From NCBI RefSeq assembly GCF_003989795.1, contig NZ_RZHG01000019.1, positions 62,145 through 126,144 on the forward strand: a stretch of 64,000 bases of DNA, written 5' to 3'. The position numbers and the translations under genes are program-made. The DNA comes from Vreelandella andesensis (GTDB lineage: Bacteria > Pseudomonadota > Gammaproteobacteria > Pseudomonadales > Halomonadaceae). Below, one piece after another: positions 1 through 13,558 of the stretch; position 1 is the first letter of the stretch; the number at the start of each line of letters is the position of its first letter. The notes beneath the pieces were generated by a model. It did no database searches and was not told the origin of the DNA. It saw only the letters and a list, made by a program, of their open reading frames with translations.

Positions 1-493
1 TTTGCCTGTGGATACTATTTTTTACACGCAGCACACTATCGTTCTAAGACACCTGCCATAAGCGCTAATAAGGACTTTTTGAGATTCCAATCTCACTTGT
101 TCACAGGTGCGGTAACAAACTCGGTATGGGTCGGTGGATAACCCGGTGTTTATCGTGCCTGTGTGTAAGTCGTACTTTCATCCACAGGAGCAACACCGCT
201 TCTACGCAGGTACTCCGCCGTTTAATCATGTAAAAGCTAACAATTTAAATCATTGATAAAATTAGTATTAATAGGGTTATCAACAGTTTTTGTCCACACT
301 AATAATTACAACATCAATAGAACTTCTCTTATATATTTTTATTTTTTTATTAATAATGCATGAGTAATAAGTTTGGGGTGTGGAAAAACCTGACGGTTAC
401 CCACAGGAGGTTTATACTGGCCGGCTTACTCAATCAGTGAAGTCACGCTGACCCATTTTCATCCGTGCCAAACGGCGCAAGACGAGGTGCCTC
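1..493. other. oriC: Candidate chromosomal replication origin (oriC)
   Basis: This 493-bp stretch has no plausible gene and lies directly upstream of mnmG, the position of oriC in E. coli and Vibrio. I count seven 9-mers one base away from the DnaA box TTATCCACA: 7-15 (reverse), 133-141 (reverse), 178-186, 277-285, 290-298, 379-387 (reverse) and 397-405. None is a perfect box. Between and around them, about 230-370 is strongly AT-rich (runs such as tatatatttttattttttt), which fits a DNA unwinding element. No GATC site was seen in 1-493, unlike the E. coli origin, so SeqA/Dam-type control by methylation here is unlikely. The start of the region may lie outside the window. The function is inferred from context and box density, not demonstrated. 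Confidence 0.72.
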
Positions 494-2398
494 TTGAACT
501 ATCCCGACCGCTTTGACGTGATTGTCATCGGCGGTGGCCATGCGGGAACTGAAGCCGCATTGGCCTCTGCTCGTATGGGTTGTCAAACCCTGTTGCTAAC
601 CCACAATTTTGAAACGCTCGGCCAAATGTCGTGCAATCCAGCAATTGGTGGGATTGGCAAAAGCCACTTGGTAAAAGAAATTGATGCACTCGGTGGTGCA
701 ATGGGGCTAGCCACGGACCTAGGCGGCATTCAGTTTCGAGTTTTGAACGCTCGTAAGGGCCCAGCCGTTCGAGCAACACGTGCTCAAGCAGATAGAATTC
801 GTTACAAATCGGCTATTCGTAGCATGTTAGAAAACCAGCCGAACTTGACGATATTTCAGCAAGCGGCTGGCGACCTGATTGTGGATAACAACACCGTTCG
901 AGGCGTCGTGACCGAAACAGGCATACGCTTCCATGCGGAATCCGTTGTGCTATCAACCGGTACGTTTTTGGGTGGCGTTATCCACATCGGATTAGATCAA
1001 AGCCGCGGCGGACGCGCAGGCGATCCACCTTCCAACGCCTTAGCCGAACGCTTACGTGCATTACCGTTTCGTGTCGACCGGTTAAAAACCGGCACCCCCC
1101 CGCGGATTGATGCTAAAACCGTTGATTTCTCAGTGTTAGAAGAGCAGCCAGGTGATACGCCAACACCGGTGATGTCATACCTGGGCTCACGGGACATGCA
1201 TCCTCAGCAGGTAAGCTGTCACATTGCGCATACCAACGAGCGCACCCATGAAATCATCATGGCAAACCTTGACCGTTCACCGATGTATTCCGGTGTTATC
1301 GAAGGCGTTGGTCCACGATACTGCCCATCGATTGAGGACAAAGTTCACCGCTTTGCCGACAAATCGAGCCACCAGGTGTTTATTGAACCTGAAGGGCTGG
1401 ATACCCATGAGCTGTATCCCAACGGAATCTCAACGTCGTTGCCTTTCGATGTTCAGCTGCAAGTGGTTCGTTCAATTAACGGTCTGGAAAACGCCCATAT
1501 CACCCGGCCTGGGTACGCAATCGAATATGACTTTTTTGATCCGCGAGATTTGAAACATTCGTTGGAAACTAAATTTATCCACAACCTATTTTTTGCCGGA
1601 CAAATCAACGGTACCACCGGCTACGAAGAAGCAGGAGCTCAAGGGTTGCTGGCTGGCTTAAATGCGGCTCGTCGTGCCAAACAGCTAGCGGCGTGGCATC
1701 CGCGTCGAGATGAAGCGTATCTTGGTGTGCTGGTGGATGATCTGATCACCATGGGGACCAAAGAGCCTTACCGCATGTTTACCTCACGCGCGGAATATCG
1801 CCTTTTGCTACGTGAAGATAATGCTGATCTGCGTTTAACCGAAAAAGGTCGCGAGCTTGGTTTAGTCGACGACAAGCGTTGGGCGGCGTTTAGCCTAAAA
1901 CGTGAAGCCATCGAACGTGAAACAACGCGTTTGGCCACACTTTGGGTGCAACCCAATACCCCTGCTGCTGCCAAGGTTGCTGAAAAAACCGGTCGGCCGC
2001 TTCCCCGTGAGTACTGCTTAAGTGAGTTGCTCAAGCGCCCAGAGCTTACTTATGCCGATATTACATCGCTTCCTGGTATCGAAAGCGGCGATGTAAACGA
2101 CGAAACGGTTGCTGAGCAGGTGCAAATTCAAGCGAAATATCAAGGGTATATTGACCGTCAGCAGAATGAGATTGATAAACTCAAGCGCCATGAAGCGATG
2201 CCGCTGCCTGCCGAGTTGGATTATCAACGCGTTGAAGGATTATCCAATGAGATCCGTCAAAAGCTTAGCGAAACGCGGCCGGAGACTCTGGCACACGCGG
2301 CCAGAATTTCAGGCGTGACCCCCGCTGCGGTCTCTATTTTGCTAATACATTTGAAAAAGCGTCGCTTAGTCAGTACTACCGAGGTCGTTAACGGATGA
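494..2398 (+). CDS. mnmG: tRNA uridine-5-carboxymethylaminomethyl(34) synthesis enzyme MnmG
   Basis: MnmG (GidA) works with MnmE to install the cmnm5 group on the wobble uridine of several tRNAs, using FAD, NADH and a methylene-tetrahydrofolate carbon. The 634-residue length matches the family. The FAD-binding motif GGGHAG is at about residues 13-18. The family motifs around [18 protein letters not shown] and [15 protein letters not shown], and a helical C-terminal MnmE-interaction domain, are visible. The start is TTG at 494, giving [15 protein letters not shown] as in homologues, with GAGG at 484-487 as ribosome site. It is the first gene after the origin-like region, and its stop overlaps the rsmG start by 4 nt (ATGA). 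Confidence 0.97.
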   Translation: MNYPDRFDVIVIGGGHAGTEAALASARMGCQTLLLTHNFETLGQMSCNPAIGGIGKSHLVKEIDALGGAMGLATDLGGIQFRVLNARKGPAVRATRAQADRIRYKSAIRSMLENQPNLTIFQQAAGDLIVDNNTVRGVVTETGIRFHAESVVLSTGTFLGGVIHIGLDQSRGGRAGDPPSNALAERLRALPFRVDRLKTGTPPRIDAKTVDFSVLEEQPGDTPTPVMSYLGSRDMHPQQVSCHIAHTNERTHEIIMANLDRSPMYSGVIEGVGPRYCPSIEDKVHRFADKSSHQVFIEPEGLDTHELYPNGISTSLPFDVQLQVVRSINGLENAHITRPGYAIEYDFFDPRDLKHSLETKFIHNLFFAGQINGTTGYEEAGAQGLLAGLNAARRAKQLAAWHPRRDEAYLGVLVDDLITMGTKEPYRMFTSRAEYRLLLREDNADLRLTEKGRELGLVDDKRWAAFSLKREAIERETTRLATLWVQPNTPAAAKVAEKTGRPLPREYCLSELLKRPELTYADITSLPGIESGDVNDETVAEQVQIQAKYQGYIDRQQNEIDKLKRHEAMPLPAELDYQRVEGLSNEIRQKLSETRPETLAHAARISGVTPAAVSILLIHLKKRRLVSTTEVVNG

Positions 2399-3060
2399 GT
2401 CAATTAACGCCGTTGATCAACAGTTTGCCCGAAACCGTTGCACCTCGATTAGAGGAAGGATTGGCCGAGCTAGGTGCCGTTATTACTCCTTATCAGCGCG
2501 AGCAGTTACTTGGTTTGCTTGCTCTGTTGCACAAGTGGAACCAAGCTTATAACCTCACCGCTGTGCGAGATGTTGAAGAAATGGTGTCACGACATGTGCT
2601 GGATAGTGCTGCTGTTGCCCCGTATGTCCATGGTACACAGGTACTTGATGTAGGCGCTGGCCCCGGCCTGCCCGGCCTCGTGCTAGCTATTATGAAGCCT
2701 GAGTTACAAGTAACGCTGCTCGATAGCAATGGCAAAAAAGTTCGCTTTCAGCGCCAAGCAGTGATGGAATTAGCGTTGACGAACGTCACCCCAACTCAGG
2801 CACGTGTCGAGCAATTTACTGGTCAGGCGTTTGACCAAGTTATTTCCCGAGCCTTTGCTAGCTTGGTAGACTTTATCTCGCTAACCCGTTCGCTACCGGC
2901 AGCTCACGGACAGTGGCTTGCTATGAAAGGCCCTGGCGCAGATGATGAATTGCGTGAGTTACCCGCCGATGTTGAGCTACGGGCGCGTCACCTACTGAGT
3001 GTTCCCTTCGAGACGGCCGAGCGGCAGTTATTGATTCTGACCCCAAAAGGAGTTGAGTAG
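2395..3060 (+). CDS. rsmG: 16S rRNA (guanine(527)-N7)-methyltransferase RsmG
   Basis: RsmG (GidB) methylates N7 of G527 in 16S rRNA using S-adenosylmethionine; loss of this mark gives low-level streptomycin resistance in several bacteria. The 221-residue protein carries the SAM-binding loop [12 protein letters not shown] near residues 82-93, after the helical region [11 protein letters not shown] typical of the family. It is translationally coupled to mnmG through an ATGA overlap at 2395-2398, and its TAG stop overlaps the GTG start of parA. The mnmG-rsmG-parA-parB order is conserved near many gammaproteobacterial origins. Confidence 0.96.
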   Translation: MSQLTPLINSLPETVAPRLEEGLAELGAVITPYQREQLLGLLALLHKWNQAYNLTAVRDVEEMVSRHVLDSAAVAPYVHGTQVLDVGAGPGLPGLVLAIMKPELQVTLLDSNGKKVRFQRQAVMELALTNVTPTQARVEQFTGQAFDQVISRAFASLVDFISLTRSLPAAHGQWLAMKGPGADDELRELPADVELRARHLLSVPFETAERQLLILTPKGVE

Positions 3061-3827
3061 TGAGCCAGATCATTGCCCTAACCAACCAAAAAGGCGGTGT
3101 GGGCAAATCCACTTCAGCCGTTAACCTTGCCGCTAGTTTGGCAGCCTTAGATCGTCGGATCCTGTTGGTAGATTTAGACCCACAAGGCCATGCCAGCATG
3201 GGCAGTGGCATCGATAAGTACGCGCTTGAAAAAAGCGTACTTGATGTATTGCTGGGCGAAACAAGCGCAAGCGATGCGATTGTTCGTGGGCTTCCAGTTA
3301 ATTATGACGTCCTTCCAGGTAATGGTGATTTAACGGCTGCTGAAGTAGAGCTGCTTGATAGCGACCAACGGCAAAGTCGTTTGTCGTTAGCACTGCAGAC
3401 CGTGGCAGATGACTACGATGTTGTGCTCATTGATTGCCCGCCGTCGCTCAATATGCTGACCGTAAATGCGCTAACAGCTGCTAATGGCGTGCTTATACCA
3501 TTGCAGTGTGAATTCTACGCATTGGAAGGATTATCGGCGCTACTGGATACCGTTGAGCAGATCAAACAAAGCATCAATCCTGATTTAGCCGTTTCAGGCA
3601 TCCTGAGGACTATGTACGATAAGCGCACGAGTCTGACTCGCGAAGTCGACAAACAGCTGAGGGATTTTTTTGGTGATGCACTGTTAAAAACAACCATTCC
3701 ACGCAATGTGAAGGTTGCTGAAGCACCTAGCCATGGCTTACCCGTTACTCAATACGCGCGTTTTTCACGAGGTAGTCAGGCTTACCGTGTGCTTGCAAAA
3801 GAAATGATTCGGCGGCTATCGCTGTAA
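3060..3827 (+). CDS. parA: Chromosome-partitioning ATPase ParA (Soj family)
   Basis: ParA is a Walker-type ATPase that forms ATP-dependent gradients on the nucleoid and moves ParB-bound origins. The 255-residue protein begins MSQIIALTNQKGGVGKST, with the deviant Walker A motif KGGVGKST at residues 11-18 and the signature lysine K11. LIDCPPS (Walker B region, about residue 122) is also present. There is no N-terminal HTH domain, so this is the chromosomal short form rather than a plasmid ParA/SopA. The start is GTG at 3060, sharing one base with the rsmG stop. parB follows after 24 nt. Confidence 0.95.
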   Translation: MSQIIALTNQKGGVGKSTSAVNLAASLAALDRRILLVDLDPQGHASMGSGIDKYALEKSVLDVLLGETSASDAIVRGLPVNYDVLPGNGDLTAAEVELLDSDQRQSRLSLALQTVADDYDVVLIDCPPSLNMLTVNALTAANGVLIPLQCEFYALEGLSALLDTVEQIKQSINPDLAVSGILRTMYDKRTSLTREVDKQLRDFFGDALLKTTIPRNVKVAEAPSHGLPVTQYARFSRGSQAYRVLAKEMIRRLSL

Positions 3828-3851
3828 CGTAAAACGTACGAGGGAAAGCGA

Positions 3852-4781
3852 ATGACGCGTAAACGCGCGCTAGGACGTGGCCTGGACGCCCTGATTGGTG
3901 CGGGTGCCCGTCGTCGTGACAGCTTAGATATTACGGGTGGCATGGCGCTTGACAGTGCTAACACATTACAGTTGCCTGCTGCACCAACAGAAGCGGCGGC
4001 TGAACGGCTAGAACGATTACCGCTTGGCCAACTTACCCGCGGCAAGTATCAGCCACGTCGGGATATTCAGCCAGAAGCGTTGGAAGAGCTTGCCGATTCG
4101 ATTCGTGCGCAAGGGGTGATGCAGCCGATTGTAGTTCGCCCTGTAGGTGAAAACCGCTACGAAATCATTGCAGGTGAACGCCGTTGGCGCGCTGCACAGC
4201 TGGCCGAATTAGACGTTATTCCTGCTGTTATTCGCGATGTCAGCGATGAGGTGGCACTTGCACTGGCGTTGATTGAAAACATTCAGCGCGAAAATTTAAA
4301 TGCCATCGAAGAAGCGATGGCTCTAAAACGTCTAGGGGATGAGTTTGAGCTTACCCAGCAGCAAATTGCTGATGCAGTCGGTAAATCACGCACGCAAGTC
4401 GCCAATTTACTGCGCTTGTTAGCGTTAGACCCTGAAGTACAAACGCTACTGGAACGCGGCGATCTAGATATGGGACATGCACGAGCTTTGCTGTCGCTTA
4501 ATAGTACCCAGCAACGCCAAATTGCCCATGAAGTGGTCAATAACGATTTGACCGTTCGTGACACTGAATCGCTGGTTAAAAAAGTGCAAGCTAACCAAAC
4601 ATCTGTCCAAACGTCGCCGCGTGCTGTAAAAACACCGGATGTTGCAAGACTTGAAACACACCTGGGAGGATTGCTGGGTGCTTCCGTCTCTATTGATCAT
4701 GGACAAAAAGGGAAGGGAAAGGTAACAATTCGCTACACCAGCCTTGAAGAGCTCGACGGGATTTTAGAACATATTAAATAG
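3852..4781 (+). CDS. parB: Chromosome-partitioning protein ParB (Spo0J family)
   Basis: ParB binds parS sites near the origin, spreads as a CTP-dependent clamp and is the cargo adaptor for ParA. The 309-residue protein has a basic N-terminus (TRKRALGRGLDALIG, the ParA-stimulating peptide), the ParB/Srx domain with the CTP-binding motif GERRWRAAQ at about residues 107-115 and the ENIQREN box at about 142-148. A central HTH (LTQQQIADAVGKSRTQVAN) and a C-terminal dimerisation domain follow. ATG at 3852 is preceded by GAGGGA. The gap after its stop contains the atp operon promoter. One parS-like palindrome was seen in the window, inside rep. Confidence 0.95.
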   Translation: MTRKRALGRGLDALIGAGARRRDSLDITGGMALDSANTLQLPAAPTEAAAERLERLPLGQLTRGKYQPRRDIQPEALEELADSIRAQGVMQPIVVRPVGENRYEIIAGERRWRAAQLAELDVIPAVIRDVSDEVALALALIENIQRENLNAIEEAMALKRLGDEFELTQQQIADAVGKSRTQVANLLRLLALDPEVQTLLERGDLDMGHARALLSLNSTQQRQIAHEVVNNDLTVRDTESLVKKVQANQTSVQTSPRAVKTPDVARLETHLGGLLGASVSIDHGQKGKGKVTIRYTSLEELDGILEHIK

Positions 4782-4863
4782 CAGGCTCATGAAATTTACG
4801 ACACATTTTTAGCCCTTTGGTCGCAAGTAAGTACCGAAACGCGCTAAATTCGCGCAACTTCGG

Positions 4864-4892
4864 TTGAAGGTGTGATAGCGCTTCCCTATAAT
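4864..4892 (+). promoter_or_regulatory. Sigma70-like promoter of the ATP synthase operon
   Basis: TTGAAG at 4864-4869 and a perfect TATAAT at 4887-4892 are separated by exactly 17 bp, placing a likely transcription start near 4899, about 77 nt upstream of atpI. It sits in the 194-bp gap between parB and atpI, which holds no other gene. This is a pattern match only; no start site is known. Confidence 0.6.
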
Positions 4893-4975
4893 CGCGCAAG
4901 ATTTGTGTCGGTCGTTAGTAATAATGATAAGCAGCAGGTTACGAAAAACGCGTCAACCTAACGAGCTGGGAAATT

Positions 4976-6212
<1,237 letters not shown>

Positions 6213-6250
6213 ACCAAGCAACAACGCTTTTATTAACCCTCAACCCTTAA

Positions 6251-6505
<255 letters not shown>

Positions 6506-6516
6506 TGACAGCTTAG

Positions 6517-6544
6517 CCGAGCGGACACTCCGCTCGGTTTTGTT
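6517..6544 (+). terminator. Intercistronic hairpin with U-run between atpE and atpF
   Basis: CCGAGCGG (6517-6524) pairs perfectly with CCGCTCGG (6530-6537) around the loop ACACT and is followed by TTTTGTTT. It has the form of an intrinsic terminator but lies inside an operon that must be read through. It therefore probably acts as a partial terminator or a 3'-end stabiliser that raises subunit c output relative to downstream subunits. Confidence 0.65.
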
Positions 6545-6583
6545 TCACTCCGGTCGCCACGAACTTGTCAGAGGTACATCCCT

Positions 6584-7054
6584 GTGAATATCAACATGAC
6601 GCTTATCGGGCAGACGATCGCCTTCGCGATCTTTGTCTGGTTTTGCACAAAGTATGTGTGGCCTCCGATCAGCAACGCGCTTCACGAGCGTCAGAAAAAA
6701 ATTGCTGATGGCTTAGACGCAGCTAGTCGCGCTAGTCGCGACCTTGAGCTAGCTCAAGAGCGTGCAGAGCAGACGCTGCGCGAAAGCAAGGAGCAGGCTT
6801 CTCAAATTCTCGAGCAAGCCAACAAGCGCTCTGCTCAGATGATTGAAGAAGCACGTGATCAGGCCCGCGCTGAAGGCGAACGCCTAATAGCCAGTGCACG
6901 TTCAGAAATCGAGCAAGAAGTGAACCGAGCAAAAGACGATCTTCGAGCCCAGGTTTCTCACCTCGCCATCATTGGTGCTGAGCGTGTATTAGAAGCTTCG
7001 GTCGACGAGAAAGCACATCGCAAGTTACTTGATGAGCTTGCTGCTGAACTGTAA
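6584..7054 (+). CDS. atpF: F0F1 ATP synthase subunit b
   Basis: Subunit b dimerises to form the peripheral stalk joining subunit a to delta and alpha. The 156-residue protein matches the E. coli length. One N-terminal membrane helix (about residues 5-27, [21 protein letters not shown]) is followed by a long charged coiled coil rich in Ala, Glu, Arg and Gln. The start is GTG at 6584 after GAGGT at 6571-6575, giving [11 protein letters not shown]; this agrees with homologues. Eleven bases separate it from atpH, with a strong AAGGAGGTG between them. Confidence 0.96.
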   Translation: MNINMTLIGQTIAFAIFVWFCTKYVWPPISNALHERQKKIADGLDAASRASRDLELAQERAEQTLRESKEQASQILEQANKRSAQMIEEARDQARAEGERLIASARSEIEQEVNRAKDDLRAQVSHLAIIGAERVLEASVDEKAHRKLLDELAAEL

Positions 7055-7065
7055 GGAGGTGACCC

Positions 7066-7599
7066 ATGGCGGAATTACTTACCGTCGCTCGTCCTTACGC
7101 TAAGGCGGCGTTTGAATACGCGCGTGATCATGAGGCGTTTGATAGCTGGTCCCAAGCGCTTGGTTTTTTAAGCGCTGCGGTTGCCAACAGCGACGTTCGC
7201 CGTTTGCTAGGTAGTCCAAAACTTGAGAACGACAAAAAGGTAGCGTTGCTTTCTGATATGTTGTCGGAAAAGCAAGAAGGCCTGACGCGGTTTTTGGATA
7301 CCTTAGCTGACCAAGGTCGCTTGTTGGCACTGCCCTTCATTGCTGAACAGTTCGAGTACCTGCGTGCCGAACATGAACAGCGCGTTGAAGTGACAGTCAC
7401 ATCAGCCTATAAGCTGACTGCCGCACAGCAGACCAAGCTAGCGAACGCACTCAAGAAACGTTTGAATCGCGAAATCTCCATTACTACTCAGGTGGACAAG
7501 ACGCTTATTGGCGGTGTCATCCTGCGTGCCGGCGATACCGTCATTGACGGCTCGGTACGTGGTCGATTGAATCGCCTTTCCGAAGCGCTAACCGCTTGA
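7066..7599 (+). CDS. atpH: F0F1 ATP synthase subunit delta
   Basis: Delta caps the F1 alpha3beta3 head and binds the b dimer, closing the stator. The 177-residue protein starts [19 protein letters not shown], the typical N-terminal helix of OSCP/delta. The conserved C-terminal stretch [25 protein letters not shown] marks the b-interacting region. ATG at 7066 has an almost perfect Shine-Dalgarno sequence, AAGGAGGTG. Sixteen bases separate it from atpA. Confidence 0.97.
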   Translation: MAELLTVARPYAKAAFEYARDHEAFDSWSQALGFLSAAVANSDVRRLLGSPKLENDKKVALLSDMLSEKQEGLTRFLDTLADQGRLLALPFIAEQFEYLRAEHEQRVEVTVTSAYKLTAAQQTKLANALKKRLNREISITTQVDKTLIGGVILRAGDTVIDGSVRGRLNRLSEALTA

Positions 7600-7615
7600 G
7601 TCTGAGGGACATGGT

Positions 7616-9160
7616 ATGCAGCAACTGAATCCTTCCGAGATCAGCGACATCATCAAGCAGCGAATTGAGAAGCTTGACGTCGCATCTGAAGCCCGTAATC
7701 AGGGCACCATCGTCAGCGTATCCGACGGTATCGTGAAAATTCACGGCCTCGAAGACGCGATGTTTGGTGAAATGATCGAATTCCCTAACAGCATCTTTGG
7801 CATGGTACTGAACCTGGAGCGCGACTCCGTTGGTGCCGTTGTCCTGGGTGACTATCTGCAACTTCAAGAAGGTATGACCGCTCAGTGTACAGGTCGTATC
7901 TTAGAAGTGCCGGTAGGTCCTGAGCTGATAGGTCGCGTTGTCGATGCGCTAGGTAATGCTATCGACGGTAAAGGCGATATCAACGCTAAAATGACCGATG
8001 CGGTAGAAAAAGTAGCGCCTGGCGTTATTACCCGTCAGTCCGTTGATGAGCCGATCCAGACAGGTTTGAAGTCTATCGATGCCATGGTGCCAATTGGCCG
8101 TGGTCAGCGTGAACTGATCATCGGTGACCGTCAGATTGGTAAGTCTGCCATTGCTATCGATGCGATCATCAACCAGAAAGGCAAAGGCGTTACTTGTGTT
8201 TACGTAGCGATTGGTCAGAAGCAGTCAACCATTGCTAACGTGGTGCGTAAGTTAGAAGAACACGGTGCGATGGAACATACGATCGTCGTGGCTGCTGGCG
8301 CTGCCGACCCGGCACCGATGCAGTTTCTAGCCGCTTACTCTGGCTGCACCATGGGTGAGTACTTCCGTGACCGTGGTGAAGACGCATTGATCGTTTACGA
8401 CGATCTTTCCAAACAAGCTGTGGCATACCGTCAGGTATCGCTACTACTGCGTCGTCCGCCTGGTCGTGAAGCCTATCCTGGTGACGTTTTCTATCTCCAC
8501 TCACGTTTGCTGGAGCGCGCTGCGCGCGTTAATCCCGATTACGTCGAGAAGTTCACCAACGGTGAAGTAAAAGGCAAAACCGGTTCTTTGACCGCACTGC
8601 CGATTATTGAAACCCAAGGTGGCGACGTTTCCGCGTTCGTTCCGACCAACGTTATCTCGATTACCGATGGTCAGATCTTCTTGGAAACCAACCTGTTTAA
8701 CTCCGGTATTCGTCCGGCAATTAACGCAGGTCTCTCGGTTTCTCGTGTTGGTGGTGCAGCGCAGACCAAGATCATCAAGAAATTGGGTGGCGGTGTTCGT
8801 CTGGCCTTGGCTCAGTACCGTGAACTGGCGGCATTCTCGCAGTTTGCTTCTGACCTTGATGAAGCGACCCGTAAGCAGCTTGAGCATGGTCAACGCGTTA
8901 CCGAACTGATGAAGCAAAAGCAGTATTCGCCGATGTCAGTGGCGGAAATGGCGCTGTCTCTGTACGCCGCTAACGAAGGTCACTTGGATGATGTGAGCGT
9001 CGATAAAGTGTTGGACTTCGAACGTGCTCTGCACGATTACATGAAGTCTGAACACAACGACCTGCTCGATAAGATCAACCAGACCGGCGACTACAACGGC
9101 GAGATTCAGGACGGCTTGAAGTCAGGTCTCGAGAAGTTCAAGGCGACTCAGAGCTGGTAA
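7616..9160 (+). CDS. atpA: F0F1 ATP synthase subunit alpha
   Basis: Alpha carries the non-catalytic nucleotide sites of F1. At 514 residues it has the family length. The P-loop appears as GDRQIGKS at about residues 170-177 (usually GDRQTGKT/S), and the alpha/beta signature [19 protein letters not shown] is present in the form [30 protein letters not shown] at about 374-384 contains the arginine finger. The start at 7616 ([10 protein letters not shown]) follows GAGGGA; an ATG five bases earlier is out of frame. A 65-nt spacer to atpG contains an AAGGGT ribosome site. Confidence 0.98.
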   Translation: MQQLNPSEISDIIKQRIEKLDVASEARNQGTIVSVSDGIVKIHGLEDAMFGEMIEFPNSIFGMVLNLERDSVGAVVLGDYLQLQEGMTAQCTGRILEVPVGPELIGRVVDALGNAIDGKGDINAKMTDAVEKVAPGVITRQSVDEPIQTGLKSIDAMVPIGRGQRELIIGDRQIGKSAIAIDAIINQKGKGVTCVYVAIGQKQSTIANVVRKLEEHGAMEHTIVVAAGAADPAPMQFLAAYSGCTMGEYFRDRGEDALIVYDDLSKQAVAYRQVSLLLRRPPGREAYPGDVFYLHSRLLERAARVNPDYVEKFTNGEVKGKTGSLTALPIIETQGGDVSAFVPTNVISITDGQIFLETNLFNSGIRPAINAGLSVSRVGGAAQTKIIKKLGGGVRLALAQYRELAAFSQFASDLDEATRKQLEHGQRVTELMKQKQYSPMSVAEMALSLYAANEGHLDDVSVDKVLDFERALHDYMKSEHNDLLDKINQTGDYNGEIQDGLKSGLEKFKATQSW

Positions 9161-9225
9161 TGTCCGGCCCGCCTGCGGGTGGGCTTGCATGCTTTCTGAG
9201 AGCCACGAACGAAGGGTAGATCGCT

Positions 9226-11569
<2,344 letters not shown>

Positions 11570-11593
11570 TCCCGTCCATTAGGGGGATTCGCT

Positions 11594-12019
11594 ATGGCGA
11601 ATAGCTTTATTTGCAATATCGTCAGCGCTGAAACATCTATCTTCTCAGGCAGTGTTGAGCAGGTAGTGGCTTCCGGGATTATGGGTGACCTCGGCATTCT
11701 GCCGGGGCACGCCCCGCTGCTGACCGAGCTTCAGCCGGGCCCGGTTCGCGTTATCCACGATGGCCAGGAAGAGAACTTCTTTGTTTCGGGCGGCTTCATG
11801 GAAGTCCAGCCGGATGTCGTGACAATTCTGGCTGACGCTGCGGCGCGGGCTAGCGACCTTGATGAGGCCGCTGCCGAAGAAGCACGTCAGCAAGCGCTGA
11901 AAGCATTTAATGAGAAATCGGCAGAGCTGGATTATACCCGCGCTGCCGCTGAACTTGCCGAAGCCGTTGCACAGCTACGAACGATTCAGCAGCTGCGCAA
12001 AAAGGCGGGTAAAGGCTAA
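11594..12019 (+). CDS. atpC: F0F1 ATP synthase subunit epsilon
   Basis: Epsilon sits at the foot of gamma and can inhibit ATP hydrolysis through its mobile C-terminal helices. The 141-residue protein has the N-terminal beta-sandwich with [19 protein letters not shown] at about residues 31-49. Two C-terminal helices rich in Ala, Glu and Arg are also present. The start ATG 11594 follows AGGGGGAT. It is the last atp gene and is followed by a strong terminator. Confidence 0.96.
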   Translation: MANSFICNIVSAETSIFSGSVEQVVASGIMGDLGILPGHAPLLTELQPGPVRVIHDGQEENFFVSGGFMEVQPDVVTILADAAARASDLDEAAAEEARQQALKAFNEKSAELDYTRAAAELAEAVAQLRTIQQLRKKAGKG

Positions 12020-12043
12020 AATCACGCCTTAGCGTGAGTGAAG

Positions 12044-12083
12044 CGCTCCTTGAACCCGATAGGGTTTAAGGGGCGTTTTTTTT
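12044..12083 (+). terminator. Intrinsic terminator of the atp operon
   Basis: CGCTCCTTGAACCC (12044-12057) pairs with GGGTTTAAGGGGCG (12062-12075) with two G-U pairs and a GATA loop, followed by eight T residues. It lies about 25 nt after the atpC stop. Confidence 0.85.
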
Positions 12084-12175
12084 GTTTGGTACTATGGGAA
12101 AACGTATTCAGCGTAGCGACGCTCGTCTGTAACACCTCATCTGCATAATATGCGTCTGCACAAAGGGAGATAGCG

Positions 12176-13558
12176 ATGTCATTGAACGATGAAACCTTGG
12201 AGGAACTAAAATCTGAGCTGCTGGGTGAGCTGAACAAAGAGAAACCCAACAAGGCTCTCATCGCGGAGCGTTTAGCCGACATCCGCTCAGCAGATATTGG
12301 TGAGGTGGTTGAAGAGCTAATTGAAGACGACGAAGAGTTGCCAGCAGCGCTTGCCATACTTGATATTCTCTCTACTGAGCGCGCTGCCAATGTGCTGGGC
12401 TATTTACCAAGAGAAAGTCAGCTTGAAGTCGTTGGCGAGCTGTCTGATACCCAGGTGCTTAAACTTCTTGAAGAGATGGGGTCTGATGAGCGTGCAGATT
12501 TGTTTAACCTGCTTGGCGAGGATCGCCGAGAAGCGTTGTTGCGACGCATGGCCCATCAAGAGCGCGAAGATCTTAAACGTTTAGCAAGCTACGAAGAAGG
12601 CACCGCTGGCGCCATCATGACCTCTGACTATGTCGCCATACCCAGTGGCATGACGGTGTCACAAGCCATGATGCGGGTACGCCAAACCGCCCCAGATGCG
12701 GAAACGGTGTATCAGCTCTATGTGCTTGATGGTGACGGACAGTTAATTGGCACCATGTCGCTGCGCCAACTGATGGTGGCTCGTCCAAGGGCGTTGGTTG
12801 ACGACATCATGATTAAAGATGTGATCAGTGCACCGGTAGATGAAGAGCAGGAAGACGTGGCCCGCACGGTTGCCCGCTATGACCTGCTGGCGTTGCCCGT
12901 ATTAGACGCTGATGGTCGGATGGTAGGCATCGTCACCCACGACGATGCCATGGACGTTGCCGAATCGGAAGCCACCGAGGATATTCACAAGGGGATGTCT
13001 ATCGGTCAGCTAGAAGATGGGGTTAGCCGTGTTTCGCTGTGGAATCTTTACCGCAAGCGAGTGACTTGGCTTGTACTACTGGTATTCGCCAACTTGTTTT
13101 CTGGCGCAGGCATTGCGTATTTCGAGGACACAATTGCCGCCCAGGTCGCACTGGTATTTTTCTTGCCGCTACTGATTGGTAGTGGCGGCAACGCAGGTGC
13201 TCAGGCAGCTACATTGATGGTACGCGGTATGGCAACTGGCGACATTGGCGTAAAAGATTGGAGCAAAATGCTCGGTCGTGAGCTGCTGGTGGCTGGTTCG
13301 CTGGGAATTACCATGGCGATCGCAGTGGCACCCATTGGGGTTTTTCGTGGTGGTGAAGCAGTGGCCATCATTGTGGCGTTAAGTATGGTGACCATTGTTC
13401 TATTTGGCAGCATGATTGGTATGTGTCTGCCGTTCGTACTAGAGCGCTTTAAGGTCGATCCCGCCACCGCCTCGGCCCCATTGGTAACAACCCTAATTGA
13501 TGCTTCGGGGGTATTGATTTACTTCACCATTGCGACTGCTATTTTAGCCAATGGTTAG
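12176..13558 (+). CDS. mgtE: Magnesium transporter MgtE
   Basis: MgtE is a dimeric, Mg2+-gated channel for Mg2+ uptake. The 460-residue protein has the full family layout. The acidic N domain runs to about residue 130 (LPRESQLEVVGEL, DERADLFNLL). A pair of CBS domains follows at about 140-265, including MTSDYVAIPSGMTVSQAM. Five membrane helices complete the protein from about 285, containing LIGSGGNAGAQAATLMVRGMATGD, the pore-lining signature. ATG 12176 follows GGGAG. It has its own transcription unit after the atp terminator, and its stop overlaps the stop of the convergent CDF gene by 4 nt. Confidence 0.96.
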   Translation: MSLNDETLEELKSELLGELNKEKPNKALIAERLADIRSADIGEVVEELIEDDEELPAALAILDILSTERAANVLGYLPRESQLEVVGELSDTQVLKLLEEMGSDERADLFNLLGEDRREALLRRMAHQEREDLKRLASYEEGTAGAIMTSDYVAIPSGMTVSQAMMRVRQTAPDAETVYQLYVLDGDGQLIGTMSLRQLMVARPRALVDDIMIKDVISAPVDEEQEDVARTVARYDLLALPVLDADGRMVGIVTHDDAMDVAESEATEDIHKGMSIGQLEDGVSRVSLWNLYRKRVTWLVLLVFANLFSGAGIAYFEDTIAAQVALVFFLPLLIGSGGNAGAQAATLMVRGMATGDIGVKDWSKMLGRELLVAGSLGITMAIAVAPIGVFRGGEAVAIIVALSMVTIVLFGSMIGMCLPFVLERFKVDPATASAPLVTTLIDASGVLIYFTIATAILANG

